Assembly (NCBI GenBank): GCA_963740555.1 | Contig: CAVUES010000012.1 | Span: forward strand, 190,088-254,087 | Reading direction: 5' to 3' | Length of the DNA: 64,000 nucleotides | Source: Mayfieldus sp963740555 | GTDB lineage: Bacteria; Actinomycetota; Thermoleophilia; Solirubrobacterales; 70-9 | In this document: positions 15,624 to 24,720 of the stretch, piece by piece | Layout of the letters: each line of letters opens with the position of its first letter | Numbering within the stretch: position 1 is the stretch's first letter | Notes under the pieces: generated by a model | Database searches by the model: none | What the model saw: the letters and a program-made list of their open reading frames with translations, nothing else | Told to the model about the DNA's origin: nothing | Program-made: the position numbers and the translations under genes

Positions 15624-16295
15624 CTAGCGGTCGCAGGTCAGTGTTCGCGGGTGGCGGCGGCGGTCGACGCCGATCACGTTCCCATTCGCATCAAGCGCTT
15701 GCGTGCGGAAGCCCAGAAACGGGACCAGGCCCGGGACGCGGGCGTCGAAGACACCGAAAGGCACCGGCTGACCGAGCTTCTGCTGGAGCGGTCCGCTCAC
15801 CCGAGCGACGGTCGCTTTGATGTGCCGCAGCCGCGAGCTGTGGAATCGATGGAATCTCACCCGCACCCTCGCGACGTTGGCAGCCACCCTTCCCCCGACC
15901 TCGGTCCAGCGAAGGTTCTTGGGCGAGATCCGCTGCTGCTCACAGTCGATCTGAATCTCGTTGTCGGGGGTGAGCTGCTCCTCTGGATCAGCGCCGCAGG
16001 GCCCGAGCGCGATGTCCCTGGTGGCCAGGTACTCGAACCGAGAGCAATATTGTGTCAACGGCTGATCCGTGTCCCGAAAGTTGAATGCGACGATCTCCAT
16101 CGGGCCGTCGTATTGCCTCCCCCGCCCGATCACAAGGGCCGGACTCAGCTTCTCGCCTTCGACGGGCTTCCCGACGGGAATCGTCGGTGGACCCCCAACC
16201 CGCCCCTTGCCGACCGAGACCGTGGCGGCGCGCGCAACCTGAACCGCTGCCAAGGCAATCAACACCAGCATCGCCCCCCACACCTTCAAGCGCAT
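15624..16295 (-). CDS. Secreted protein, paralogue B
   Basis: 223-aa paralogue of the protein at 14252-14911: signal peptide (GAMLVLIALAAVQVARAA), GGPPTIPVG...PALVIGRG, YDG-EIVAF, and LQQKLGQPVPFG...ALDANGNVIG. Two Cys pairs are seen in the middle. Its ATG lies two bases after the stop of the helicase gene, so the two are probably cotranscribed. Function unknown. Confidence 0.78.
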   Translation of the reverse strand: MRLKVWGAMLVLIALAAVQVARAATVSVGKGRVGGPPTIPVGKPVEGEKLSPALVIGRGRQYDGPMEIVAFNFRDTDQPLTQYCSRFEYLATRDIALGPCGADPEEQLTPDNEIQIDCEQQRISPKNLRWTEVGGRVAANVARVRVRFHRFHSSRLRHIKATVARVSGPLQQKLGQPVPFGVFDARVPGLVPFLGFRTQALDANGNVIGVDRRRHPRTLTCDR

Positions 16296-16297
16296 CG

Positions 16298-19200
16298 CTA
16301 GACCTCCGCCGCCGGGCAGATCAGCCGGTAGTCACACCAGGAGCAGACGGCGGGCGACGGGCGGGGCTCGAAGTCCTGGCCGAGGATTCCCTCGCCGACC
16401 TGGAGCACCGTGCGCTCGACCCGCTCGGTGTCGTCGGCCGAGCCTCCGACCGCCACCTTCTCGGCGTCGAGCACGTAGTAGTAGCTGCCGATCTCGGCCT
16501 CGAGGTCCCAGGCCTCGCGGGCGGCGACCCGGTATAGCGCCAGCTGCAGGTCGTCGGCCAGCTCGGCTTCCGTCTTGCGCTCGCCGGTCTTGTAGTCGAT
16601 CAGCTCAAAGCCTCCGTCGGGGAGGCGGTCCACGCGGTCGACCCGTCCCCGCAGGTGGTGGGGGCCGATGCTGAAGTCGAACTTGCGCTCGATCCAGACC
16701 GGGTCGGCCTCGGCCGACTCCTCCTGCTCCCAGTAGCGGCGCAGCGCCTCGACCGCCCGGTCGCGGTACTGAAGCTCGTCGTCGGAGGTGCCGAAGCCGC
16801 CGCGCCGCCAGCCGGCCTCGAAGAGGCGCATCAGACGCCGCAGCCCGTCCTCGCCGCCGGTGCCGCGCTCGCGCTCCTTGTGGAACTGCTCCAGGACCCG
16901 GTGGATGAGGATCCCGAAGCGCTGGTTGATCGTCGGCTCCTGGGGGATGCCGAAGACGCGCGCGAACTTGTACTTCAGCGGACAGGTCCGGTAGAGGTCC
17001 AGGTCGGAGGCCGAGAGCGCCAGCCCGTTTCCGCGCCGCGGCAGGAAGGCCTCCAGCGAGGGCTCCTCGCGGGCGGCGATCAGCTCCCGGCGGCGGCCGC
17101 GCTCGCGCTCCTGGTCGAGCAGGTAGTCGTCGAGCGCCGAGGCCTCCAGCTCCGCCTGCTGCTCGGGCGAGGCGACCTGGCGCAGCAGCCCGTTGATCGC
17201 GTCGATCACGTCGGCCGCCGGCTCGTCGCCGTGGCGCTGCGCCAGCGCCGCCAGCTTCAGCAGCTCCAGGTATCGAGCGATCGCCCGGTTGACGTCGATC
17301 GCGGTGTCGAGGCGAAGCTCGGACAGCTCGCGCCCCGCCTTCCAGGATGCCTCCAGGACCTCGTCGCGCAGCATCCGATAGGTGGCGTGGACTCCTTCGG
17401 CGGGGCCGAACAGCTCCTCGTCATGGACCTCCTCGCTGCCGCCGAGCACCGTTCGCGCCTCCTCGTAGAACGGCGAGGGGCGCTTGGCCCCGGTGCGGCC
17501 GAGCTCGACCCAGGACATCACCAGCCCCGACGCGGCGCGGTTCATCGCCACGTAGAGGGCTCGCCGTCGACGCGCCAGCCAGGCGTCGGGGCCGGCGTGG
17601 GGCGCCGCGTCGCCGAGCAGCTCGGGGGGGACCTGGGGCGGGCCCGCGGGGGCGGCACCCGGCATCGAGGCGCGGTCGAGCCCGAGCAGGTAGACGTGCT
17701 CGAACTCCAGCCCCTTCACGTCGACGAGCGCGATCACCCGCACCGCACCCGCCGACGGCGTCTCCTCCTCGTCGGTGCTGATCCCGACCCCGGCGTCGGC
17801 GACCGCGCTCACGTAGCGGACGAAGTCGCGGGTCGAGCCCTGCGGCTCGCGACGGGTCCAGGCGGAGGCCAGCTCGGCGAGCCGGGAGAGGCTGAGCAGG
17901 CGCTCGGCGGTCTCCGGCTGGGCGGCGAAGAGGCGCTGGCGCCGCAGGCCGATCCGCTCGACGAGGCGGCGCACGAAGACGTCGGCGCGCCGCTCCTCCA
18001 TCACCGCCGAAGCCGCGCGGTAGAGCTTCAGGAAGTCCTGGAGGCGCTCGCGGGCGTCAGGCGGAACCTGGGGGCTCTCGAGCGCCGCCTCGGCGGCCGA
18101 GACCATGTCGAGCTTGCGGCGCCGGGAGATCGTCGTCAGCCGCGCCAGGTCGACGGAGCGAAGCTCGACCGGCGGGCGGGTCAGCGCCCGCGCCGCGGCG
18201 GCGGAGTCGTCGGGATCGGCGAGCAGCCGCAGCCAGGCGATCGCGTCGCGCACCTCCGGGCGTCGGAACAGCGCCGCCGGGCCGGCGACGCGGAAAGGAA
18301 CGCTTCGCTCCTCCATCGCCGCCGCGACGGCGCTGCCGTGGCGGCCGGGCTGCTCGACGACGACGCAAATCTCGTCGGGCTGGACTCCGCCGGCGATCAG
18401 CTGCTCGACCTCGCGCGCCACCGCCTGGGCCTGGGCACGCTCGTTGCGACAGCGCCAGAAGTGCACCGGCACCTCGGCCTCGACCGCGCGGCCCGGCTTC
18501 TCGAGCCGGTCGGCGATCCCGGCAACAACCGCCCGCGAGGCGTCGGCGATGTCCTGGCCGCCGCGGAAGGAGCGGTCGAGGACGACGACGTCGGCCTCCG
18601 GGTGCAGGTCGCGAAACCAGGCGGCGGCGCGGGGGCCGGGCCCGCGGGTCGCCGCGTCGTCGTCGAGCGCGCAGAGCAGGTTCGCGGTGTCGGCGCCCAG
18701 CTCGGCGAGCACCGCCCAGCGAGCCAGGGTCGCGTCCTCGAGCTCGTCGACCATCACAAAGCGGAAGCGCTCGGCGATCTGGCGCCGCACGTCGGCGCGT
18801 TCGGCGAGCAGGCGCCCGAGCGCCAGCACGACGTCGCCGGTGTCGAGGCTGTCGGCGGCGGCGAGGACACGGTCGTGCTCGGCGTAGAGCGCCGCGAACT
18901 CGCGCTCCCGCCGGCCGTGCTCGCGGGCGGCCTCGTCGCGGGCCGAGCGTCCGCACTCGGCCGCCCAGGCGGCAAGCGACTCGGGGTCGACCGCCTCCGT
19001 CTTCAGCGCGTCGATGCGGCTGCAACAACCGGGCGAGAAGCCCGGCGGGATTGCCGCGGATCTCGTGATGGCGCAGCGGCAGCTCGTCGATTCGGTCGAG
19101 CAGCATCGCCAGCCGCTCCGCCGGGCCGACGGTCTCGAAGAAGGGGTCGAGGCCCGCCTCGGCGGCGTGGTCGCGCAGCAGCCGCTCGCAGATCGTCTCC

Positions 19201-19508
19201 CAGGTGCCGATCCAAAGCTCCTCGAACGGGCGCTCCAGCAACGCCTCGGCGCGGTCGCGAAGTCGCCGCGCCGAAGCGCGCGAGGAGGCCAGCACGAGCA
19301 CGTGCTCGGGCCCGGTTCCCTCGGCCGCCAGCCAGGCGAGCCGGCGCGCCAGCGCCTCGCTCTTGCCGGTGCCGGCGGCGCCGAGGACCAGCAGCGGCCC
19401 TTCGCCGTGGCCGATCGCCTGCTGCTGCGCCTCGCTGGGTGCGATCTCCTCCCGGGGACGAAGCTGCGGCCCTTCGGGCCTCGGGGCGTCTTGGCTCTGC
19501 TCGGGCAT
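16298..19508 (-). CDS. UvrD/RecB-type helicase-nuclease with Fe-S cluster (frameshifted)
   Basis: About 1069 aa. An SF1 helicase with Walker A GAAGTGKSEAL and a DE box in VMVDELEDATL near residue 260 leads to a C-terminal PD-(D/E)XK nuclease of the AddB/AdnB-RecB type. The nuclease motif is FELIDYKTGE; the Fe-S cluster Cys are YRTCPLKYKF and the terminal CSWCDYRLIC. Expected role: resection of DNA ends in double-strand break repair. An extra base at about 19021 separates frame 1 (Walker A part) from frame 2; correcting it gives LARLFSRIDALK. No AdnA partner is in the window. The 3' tail is duplicated at 15532-15582. Confidence 0.88.
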
Positions 19509-19584
19509 GCTGGACCAGACAAGCTAGCGGCCCGGGACGAGCGATCGAAGGACCGCCGCACCGGCGCTCATCTAGCATGGACCC

Positions 19585-20463
19585 ATGTCCTCTCAGGGCG
19601 GCACGGAGGCCGTTCGGGCCTCCGCAGCCGAATCCATCGACGCCGACTGGGTGGCGATCTGCCGCCGGATCGTCGCCGCCCAGCGCGAGCTTTTCGCCCA
19701 GGTGCGAGGCAGCGCCGCCCGCACCGAGTACGAGGGAATCGGCGAGGGCGGCGACTGGTCGCTGGTGCTCGACCGCCGCTGCGAGGACGCCGTGTTCGCG
19801 GAGCTGGACGCGCTGGCCGCCCAGGGAGCCTCGTTCACCGCGATCTCCGAGGAGCGCGGCGAGGTCGCCTTCGGCCGGCCCGGCGCCCCGACGCGCGTCG
19901 TCGTCGACCCGATCGACGGCTCGCTGAACGTGCGCCGCACGATCCCCTCCCACAGCCTCTCGCTCGCGGTCGCCTCCGCGGACTCGATGGCTGCGGTCGA
20001 GTTCGGCTACGTCTATGACTTCGGCGCCGGCGAGGAGTTCGTCGCCAGGCGGGGGCAGGGCGCGACCCTCGACGGAGAGCCGATGCGGGCGAAGCCGCAG
20101 CCCAGCGACCGGCAGCTGGAGGTGGTCGGGGTCGAGTCCGCGAAGCCGGCGCTGATGCGGCCGGTGGTCGAAGCGCTGGCCGATGACGTCTACCGCCTGC
20201 GCGTGGTCGGCTCGCTGGCGATCACCCTCAGCTATGTCGCCGCGGCGCGCTTCGACGGGATGCTCGGCCACCGCGCCGCCCGCTCGGTGGACATCGCGGC
20301 CGCGCAGCTGATCGCCCGCGAGGCCGGGGCCAGCGTCGCGATCGGCGACCGCGCCCTGGACGCCGCTGGTCTGGGGCTTGAAGAGCGCTACCAGGTGGCT
20401 GCCGCCCACACGCCCGACGGCCTCGCGACGCTGGTCGCGGCGCAACGGGAGATCGCCGGATGA
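19585..20463 (+). CDS. Inositol monophosphatase-family protein
   Basis: 292-aa phosphatase of the IMPase/FBPase/CysQ fold, Li-sensitive and Mg-dependent in the family. Metal-binding motif VVVDPIDGSLN is clear, with SEERG upstream and the second metal site Asp in AARSVDIAAAQLIAREAG. The sequence is atypical enough (RCEDAV in place of the usual ADxxxE) that the substrate (inositol phosphate, fructose 1,6-bisphosphate or PAP) cannot be assigned. It overlaps the next gene by ATGA. Confidence 0.88.
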   Translation: MSSQGGTEAVRASAAESIDADWVAICRRIVAAQRELFAQVRGSAARTEYEGIGEGGDWSLVLDRRCEDAVFAELDALAAQGASFTAISEERGEVAFGRPGAPTRVVVDPIDGSLNVRRTIPSHSLSLAVASADSMAAVEFGYVYDFGAGEEFVARRGQGATLDGEPMRAKPQPSDRQLEVVGVESAKPALMRPVVEALADDVYRLRVVGSLAITLSYVAAARFDGMLGHRAARSVDIAAAQLIAREAGASVAIGDRALDAAGLGLEERYQVAAAHTPDGLATLVAAQREIAG

Positions 20464-21524
20464 GCTCCGAGCCGCAGGTGGTCGACTGGAGCCTCGCCGA
20501 GCGCCTGGCGCGGACGCTGGCCGGCAACGGGTCGGGCAAGCGCTCGGTCCGCGTCGACGACCTGCGCCGCGCGGCGCGCGGCAGCGTCGGCGTGGTTCGC
20601 GACTACACGGGGCTGAAGCCGAAGGGCCGGCTGCCCTCGGCCGAGGTCGTCGATCGCCGCGAGTGGATCGACGCCAACATCGGCTCGCTGCGCTCGATGT
20701 CGGCCGGCGTCGAGCAAAGCCTCGCCTCCTCGCTCGACCTGCCGGGACCGCTGGGCCCCGGGCTGCGCGCCGCCGCGGGTGCCGCGGTGGGAGTCGAGCT
20801 GGGCCTGGTCAGCGCCTACATGGCGCAGCGGGTGCTGGGCCAGTACGACGTCGCCTTCATGGGCCCGTCGCGCCCGTCCCGGCTTCTGTTCGTCGCCCCG
20901 AACCTCGCCGAGGCGCAGCGGCGACTCGGCGCCGAGCGCGATCCGTTCCTGCGCTGGGTGGCGCTTCACGAGGCCACCCACGTGGTCCAGTTCGGCGCCG
21001 TGCCCTGGCTGCGCGACCACATCGGCGGCCTCGCCGAGGAGCTTCTCTCCGGCGCTTTTTCCTCGGTCAGCACCTCGGAGCTGGCCCGCGCCGCGCGCCG
21101 GCTTCTCAACCCCGACCCCCGGCGACTGGTCGCCGCGCTTCGCCGCGGCGAGTGGCGCTCGCCGTTCATCGGCCGCCGCCGCGCCCGCCTGCTGGGCAGC
21201 CTTCAGGCGACGATGACGATCGTCGAGGGCTACTCCGAGCACGTGATGGACGCGGTGGTCGCCGACCTCGACGAGCCCTTTGTCGAGCTGCGCGAGCGCT
21301 TCGACCGTGGCCGCCAGGAGCGCGGTCTGATCGAGGCGCTGCTCAGCCGCCTGTTCGGGCTGGAGCTGAAGATGCGCCAGTACCGGCAGGGCAAGGTGTT
21401 CTGCGACCAGGTCGCCGAGCGGGGCGGAATCGAGGCGCTGAACCGGGTCTGGGCCGAGCCGGCGAATCTGCCGCGCCCCTCGGAGCTGGAGCAGCCGGGG
21501 CGCTGGCTGGCGCGGGTGTCCTGA
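20460..21524 (+). CDS. Zinc-dependent metalloprotease, F420-associated family
   Basis: 354-aa member of the actinobacterial family (DUF2342-like, formerly linked to coenzyme F420 biosynthesis). The zincin motif is HEATH in VALHEATHVVQF near residue 170, with a distal acidic ligand region SVTxVEG-like (TMTIVEGYSEHVMD). The N-terminal part carries a Gly-rich helical stretch (AAAGAAVGVELGLVSAYM). The ATG overlaps the stop of the IMPase gene. Probably a membrane-associated metallopeptidase; the substrate is unknown. Confidence 0.85.
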   Translation: MSSEPQVVDWSLAERLARTLAGNGSGKRSVRVDDLRRAARGSVGVVRDYTGLKPKGRLPSAEVVDRREWIDANIGSLRSMSAGVEQSLASSLDLPGPLGPGLRAAAGAAVGVELGLVSAYMAQRVLGQYDVAFMGPSRPSRLLFVAPNLAEAQRRLGAERDPFLRWVALHEATHVVQFGAVPWLRDHIGGLAEELLSGAFSSVSTSELARAARRLLNPDPRRLVAALRRGEWRSPFIGRRRARLLGSLQATMTIVEGYSEHVMDAVVADLDEPFVELRERFDRGRQERGLIEALLSRLFGLELKMRQYRQGKVFCDQVAERGGIEALNRVWAEPANLPRPSELEQPGRWLARVS

Positions 21525-21545
21525 CCGCCCGCCAGCCTCCGACAA

Positions 21546-21625
21546 ACGAACGGCCGCTCCCTCGGATGTCAACCGCCCCCGCTGCAACGAAGGGGCGGTG
21601 CCATTCCCTTGGCTCGGCCGTTCGT
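21546..21625 (+). ncRNA. Nested inverted repeat, possible structured RNA or terminator
   Basis: An outer 10-bp stem ACGAACGGCC/GGCCGTTCGT (21546-21555, 21616-21625) encloses an inner 8-bp stem ACCGCCCC/GGGGCGGT (21572-21579, 21592-21599) and two asymmetric internal strands. The inner part, GATGTCAACC...GGTGCCATTCCC, is reminiscent of the P3 region of SAM-I clan riboswitches, but the outer architecture does not fit. No T run follows. The 309-base gap 21525-21833 otherwise holds only the operator below. Confidence 0.4.
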
Positions 21626-21728
21626 AGAGGAAATACCCGTGGCCCCGCCTTCCTCTCCCCGCTGCGCGCGAAGTTCTCGCTAATAGCGGGATACGTGTCG
21701 CCGTAACCCACTTCCCATCGAGGTTTAA

Positions 21729-21740
21729 GAACACATGTTC
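21729..21740 (+). promoter_or_regulatory. Possible SOS (LexA) box upstream of the histone-like gene
   Basis: GAACACATGTTC followed by G matches the Gram-positive LexA consensus GAAC-N4-GTTC, in an AT-rich stretch about 94 bases before the start at 21834. A second GAAC half-site occurs at 21759-21762 with no partner. Confidence 0.4.
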
Positions 21741-21833
21741 GTATTAGTTGTTATCCTTGAACATGCTTAGAGATAAGTAGACAGGGAAGAAAAGAAGAAA
21801 CAGACCCCACCCCGAGGAGGGTTCAAAGCAGTT

Positions 21834-22385
21834 ATGCCCACCAGCCAGAACACAAACACCGCGCAGCGCAGCACCAGCAAGCGCGCAGCGCAGACCAAGA
21901 CCCCGACCACCCCCAAGAATCCCGTCCAACGCGCCGCCGAGACCGTCGTCGACGTCCCCTTCGGCGCCGCCCTTCGCGTCGTCGATCGCGTCCAGGAGCT
22001 GATCGAGCCGTGGACGAGCCGCGGCACCGCCGAGCGTGAGCTGCGCAGCTACCGCACGCAGCTGACCCGGACCGTCAACCGGTCCGAGCGCCGCGGCGCC
22101 ACCGCCCGCCGCAAGGCCACCACCCAGGCCAAGCGGACGCGGAGCCGCGCCGTGCGCGAGGTCCGTCGCGTCGAGCGCGAGGCGCGCAAGCGCCAGCGCA
22201 AGGCGACCACCACGCTGCGCCAGAACCGGCGCAAGGTGGAGACGACGCTGCGGCGCAACCGCCGCCAGGCCGAGACGCAACTGCGCAAGGCCACGCGTCA
22301 GGCGGAGAAGGTGCAGACCGACCTCCAGAACACCGTCGAGGAGCAGTCCTCGCGGGCGCAGGAGTTCGTGAACTCGCTGATCTAA
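21834..22385 (+). CDS. Histone H1-like basic coiled-coil protein
   Basis: 183-aa protein, very rich in Arg, Lys, Thr and Ala. After a low-complexity start it has a short ordered segment (PFGAALRVVDRVQELIEPWTS) and then a long Arg/Lys-rich helix with a heptad-like spacing (VERSERRGATARRKATTQAK-type repeats), ending in a coiled tail. This matches bacterial H1-like nucleoid proteins. A strong GAGGAGG ribosome site lies 12 bases before the ATG. It should bind DNA non-specifically; a DNA-protective role would fit the SOS-like box upstream. A strong terminator follows at 22478-22510. Confidence 0.75.
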   Translation: MPTSQNTNTAQRSTSKRAAQTKTPTTPKNPVQRAAETVVDVPFGAALRVVDRVQELIEPWTSRGTAERELRSYRTQLTRTVNRSERRGATARRKATTQAKRTRSRAVREVRRVEREARKRQRKATTTLRQNRRKVETTLRRNRRQAETQLRKATRQAEKVQTDLQNTVEEQSSRAQEFVNSLI

Positions 22386-22477
22386 CCCTTAGCCCGGGCC
22401 GCCGCGGAGAGGCGCCGTCCCGGAGAGAGCTGCCGGCAACCACTCTCGCCGGCAGAGAAGCAACCTCTCCTCCCTCG

Positions 22478-22510
22478 CCAACCGGGCCCTTGCGGCCCGG
22501 TTGGTATTTG
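22478..22510 (+). terminator. Intrinsic terminator of the histone-like gene
   Basis: Stem CCAACCGGGCC/GGCCCGGTTGG around a CTTGC loop, followed by TATTTGTG. Confidence 0.8.
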
Positions 22511-22531
22511 TGGGCACGAGGCTCGAGTCGG

Positions 22532-23482
22532 CTACGACGGAAGCTGCGGAGCGTGCGGCATGGCACCCTCGCCCGGTTGCTGGCGCGACGGCCGCACGAC
22601 CAGCGCCCAGACCAGGCAGAGCACCGTGACGATCCCGAGGATCAGCGGCCAGCCGGAGAGGTCTCCGCCGCTGGCGGTTATGACCGTAAAGGCGAAGGCG
22701 CCGAACAAGCCGACGAAGGCGGAGCCTCCGTGACGCTGCCAGGCGGCGAAGGCGAGCAATCCGATCGTGACCACGATCAGGACGAGGGTCCAGCCGTCCT
22801 TGCCGGGAATGCCGCTGAGGCCACCGAAGACAGTGGCGATCACCTCCTGCCCGTTGCCCAACACAGCGCCGCCGATCAGGGACAGGCCCCCGACCGCGAC
22901 CAATTGCTTGGCGTGGACGAGGCGGGCCGCCCATATCGTCCTCGCAAGGAGCAGGAAGATCAGGCCCTCGAGCAGGGCGATGTCGCGGTAGCTGGCGAGC
23001 CGGGCGTGCTCGTCCGCCCAGTTGACGGCGGTGAGCGCGGCGCCGGCGAGCGCCACCGACGCGAGGATGGTCGCCCCAGGTGAGTCGAACCGAACGCTGA
23101 TCGCGGTGGCGCAGACGCCGGTGAGGACGAGGACCCAGGTCGCGGTGCCGGTCCCGGGGTGCGCCTTACCCAGCACCTTGATCAGCAGCAGGATGCTCGC
23201 CGCGAGCAGCGGGATCGCGACCAGCAGACAGGCGGTCTGCCAGGGAGCAATGCGACCATCGTGGGCGGTGCCAATGGAGTTGCCACCCGCAGCCGGCGCG
23301 AGAGTGAGGGCGAACAGCAGCGCGCAGGGCAGCGCGACCAGGAGCAGCAGTGGAAAGTCAGCCCACGAGTCCTGCACGCGGCTGTAGGCAACCGCGACGC
23401 CGATGCCGAGCGCCGTTGCGGCAACGGCAAGCGACAGATCTCCCTCCGGCTGAGCGCGAAGTCGCGACGCGAGCTCGTTCAC
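22532..23482 (-). CDS. Polytopic membrane protein of unknown function
   Basis: 316-aa protein with about nine to ten hydrophobic helices along its whole length (for example FPLLLLVALPCALLFALTLA; ACLLVAIPLLAASILLLIKV; LSLIGGAVLG) and short loops. No transporter signature is recognised. It converges on the histone-like gene, sharing the terminator region. Start at 23482; possible function as an envelope or permease-like protein is not supported further. Confidence 0.7.
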   Translation of the reverse strand: MNELASRLRAQPEGDLSLAVAATALGIGVAVAYSRVQDSWADFPLLLLVALPCALLFALTLAPAAGGNSIGTAHDGRIAPWQTACLLVAIPLLAASILLLIKVLGKAHPGTGTATWVLVLTGVCATAISVRFDSPGATILASVALAGAALTAVNWADEHARLASYRDIALLEGLIFLLLARTIWAARLVHAKQLVAVGGLSLIGGAVLGNGQEVIATVFGGLSGIPGKDGWTLVLIVVTIGLLAFAAWQRHGGSAFVGLFGAFAFTVITASGGDLSGWPLILGIVTVLCLVWALVVRPSRQQPGEGAMPHAPQLPS

Positions 23483-23609
23483 AGCAACCTCCCTCGTTGG
23501 TCCGCGAAGAAGCTACGCCGGGCGGCGGACGGGCAGTGACTGAGCAACAAGACCGATGCGCGAGGGTTAGATTCGACGGCACGCGGATGTCAACGGAAAG
23601 GGAGACCGA

Positions 23610-24152
23610 ATGAAGCAGCCCGCGACGAAGCGCCCCTCGCCCGCGCTTGTGTTGAGCATGATCACGCTGTTCGTGGCGATCACCAGCACCGCAGGCGCGC
23701 TTCCGGGGCGGCACCGGGTGGTGAAGGGCGACATCGCGAAAGGCGCCGTCACATCACGAGCGCTCGCTCGAGGAGCTGTGAAAGCACGAGCGATCGCCCC
23801 GCGAGCCGTGACGAGAAAGAAGCTGGCCAAGGACGCTGTGGCCGAGGGGAAGCTTGCGCGGTTCTCGGTTGGTGCGTTTGCTCTAGGGGACACGACCACG
23901 GTGTCTGCGCCTATTCCGGACACCGATGCAATCCCCGATAACTCAACGTGGACAACCTCACCGACGGTAGCTGCGATCTGCCCAATCGGCAGCACTTTGC
24001 TGGGCGGCGGCGTCTCGATAGCCGACGGCTCCGCAATCCATCAGGCCGCGGTCCAGACCTCCGCTCCAAGCACCGACCGCTGGCTCGGAGCCATAGCCAC
24101 CAACACAGGCGGCGCGGCGCCAGGACAGGTCTACGCGATCTGCCTGCTCTAG
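23610..24152 (+). CDS. Secreted low-complexity repeat protein, tandem copy 1
   Basis: 180 aa. N-terminal hydrophobic signal segment (ALVLSMITLFVAITSTAGAL), then imperfect repeats of a short unit of the form G(D)I-KGAVTSRALARGAV-KARAIAPRAV, which suggests an extended fibre, and a C-terminal globular part (CPIGSTLLGGGVSI...APGQVYAICLL) with Cys residues. The neighbour at 24162 has the same plan. Families like this are frequent in actinobacterial soil lineages; function unknown, possibly a surface adhesin or filament. Confidence 0.75.
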   Translation: MKQPATKRPSPALVLSMITLFVAITSTAGALPGRHRVVKGDIAKGAVTSRALARGAVKARAIAPRAVTRKKLAKDAVAEGKLARFSVGAFALGDTTTVSAPIPDTDAIPDNSTWTTSPTVAAICPIGSTLLGGGVSIADGSAIHQAAVQTSAPSTDRWLGAIATNTGGAAPGQVYAICLL

Positions 24153-24161
24153 GGAATCCGA

Positions 24162-24704
24162 ATGAGCAAGCTGAAGAACTACCGCCCGACGGCACCGATT
24201 GTGATCAACCTGATCGCGCTGTTCATCGCTCTCGGAGGCCATGCGATGGCGCTGTCAGGCAAGGGCCGGGTCCACCGAGACGACTTCGCCCCCGGTGCCA
24301 TCACCGCTCGTGCCCTTGCGCCGGGCATCGTCACCACCGCCAAGTTCGGGGCGCACGCCGTCACCGACGTCGGGCTGGCCAATCATTCGGTCGCCGGCCG
24401 CTCGATCGCCCCCGGGTCCGTGCGCGGAACCAAGCTCACGGCGACGCTTGGGATCCCGGCAACGGTGCCCGATGCAGACCCGATTGAGGATTCCCATTGG
24501 ACCAGCTCCGGCGCGACCGCCTCGTGCCCCGCCGATACCAGGTTGCTGAACGGCGGCATGAGCATCCGAGACAGCAGCTTCCACAAGGCCTTCATCGAGT
24601 CGATCTTTCCGAGTCCCAGCAGCGCTGCGACCTGGGTCGGCACGATTTCGACCGACACCGCCGGCGCCTCGCCCGGTCAGCTGTTTGCCCTCTGCCTGCG
24701 TTGA
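24162..24704 (+). CDS. Secreted low-complexity repeat protein, tandem copy 2
   Basis: 180-aa paralogue of the gene nine bases upstream: hydrophobic N-terminus (PIVINLIALFIALGGHAMAL), repeat body (DDFAPGAITARALAPGIV-TAKFGAHAVT), and the C-terminal LLNGGMSI...GASPGQLFALCLR matching LLGGGVSI...GAAPGQVYAICLL. It is convergent with the large secreted protein at 24721. Function unknown. Confidence 0.75.
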   Translation: MSKLKNYRPTAPIVINLIALFIALGGHAMALSGKGRVHRDDFAPGAITARALAPGIVTTAKFGAHAVTDVGLANHSVAGRSIAPGSVRGTKLTATLGIPATVPDADPIEDSHWTSSGATASCPADTRLLNGGMSIRDSSFHKAFIESIFPSPSSAATWVGTISTDTAGASPGQLFALCLR

Positions 24705-24720
24705 GCCTTCTCGTCTGCCG

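Noticed and set aside
15528..16350. Integrative element with att-like repeats at the helicase 3' end
   Set aside because: No integrase or other mobile gene lies between the repeats; a simple tandem duplication with paralogous secreted genes explains it.
16655..19927. A 1090-residue plus-strand open frame opposite the helicase
   Set aside because: Composition shadow of a high-GC gene: no domain order, and the minus strand carries clear helicase and nuclease motifs.
21541..21625. tmRNA or RNase P RNA
   Set aside because: No tag reading frame, tRNA-like ends or P4 consensus seen on either strand.
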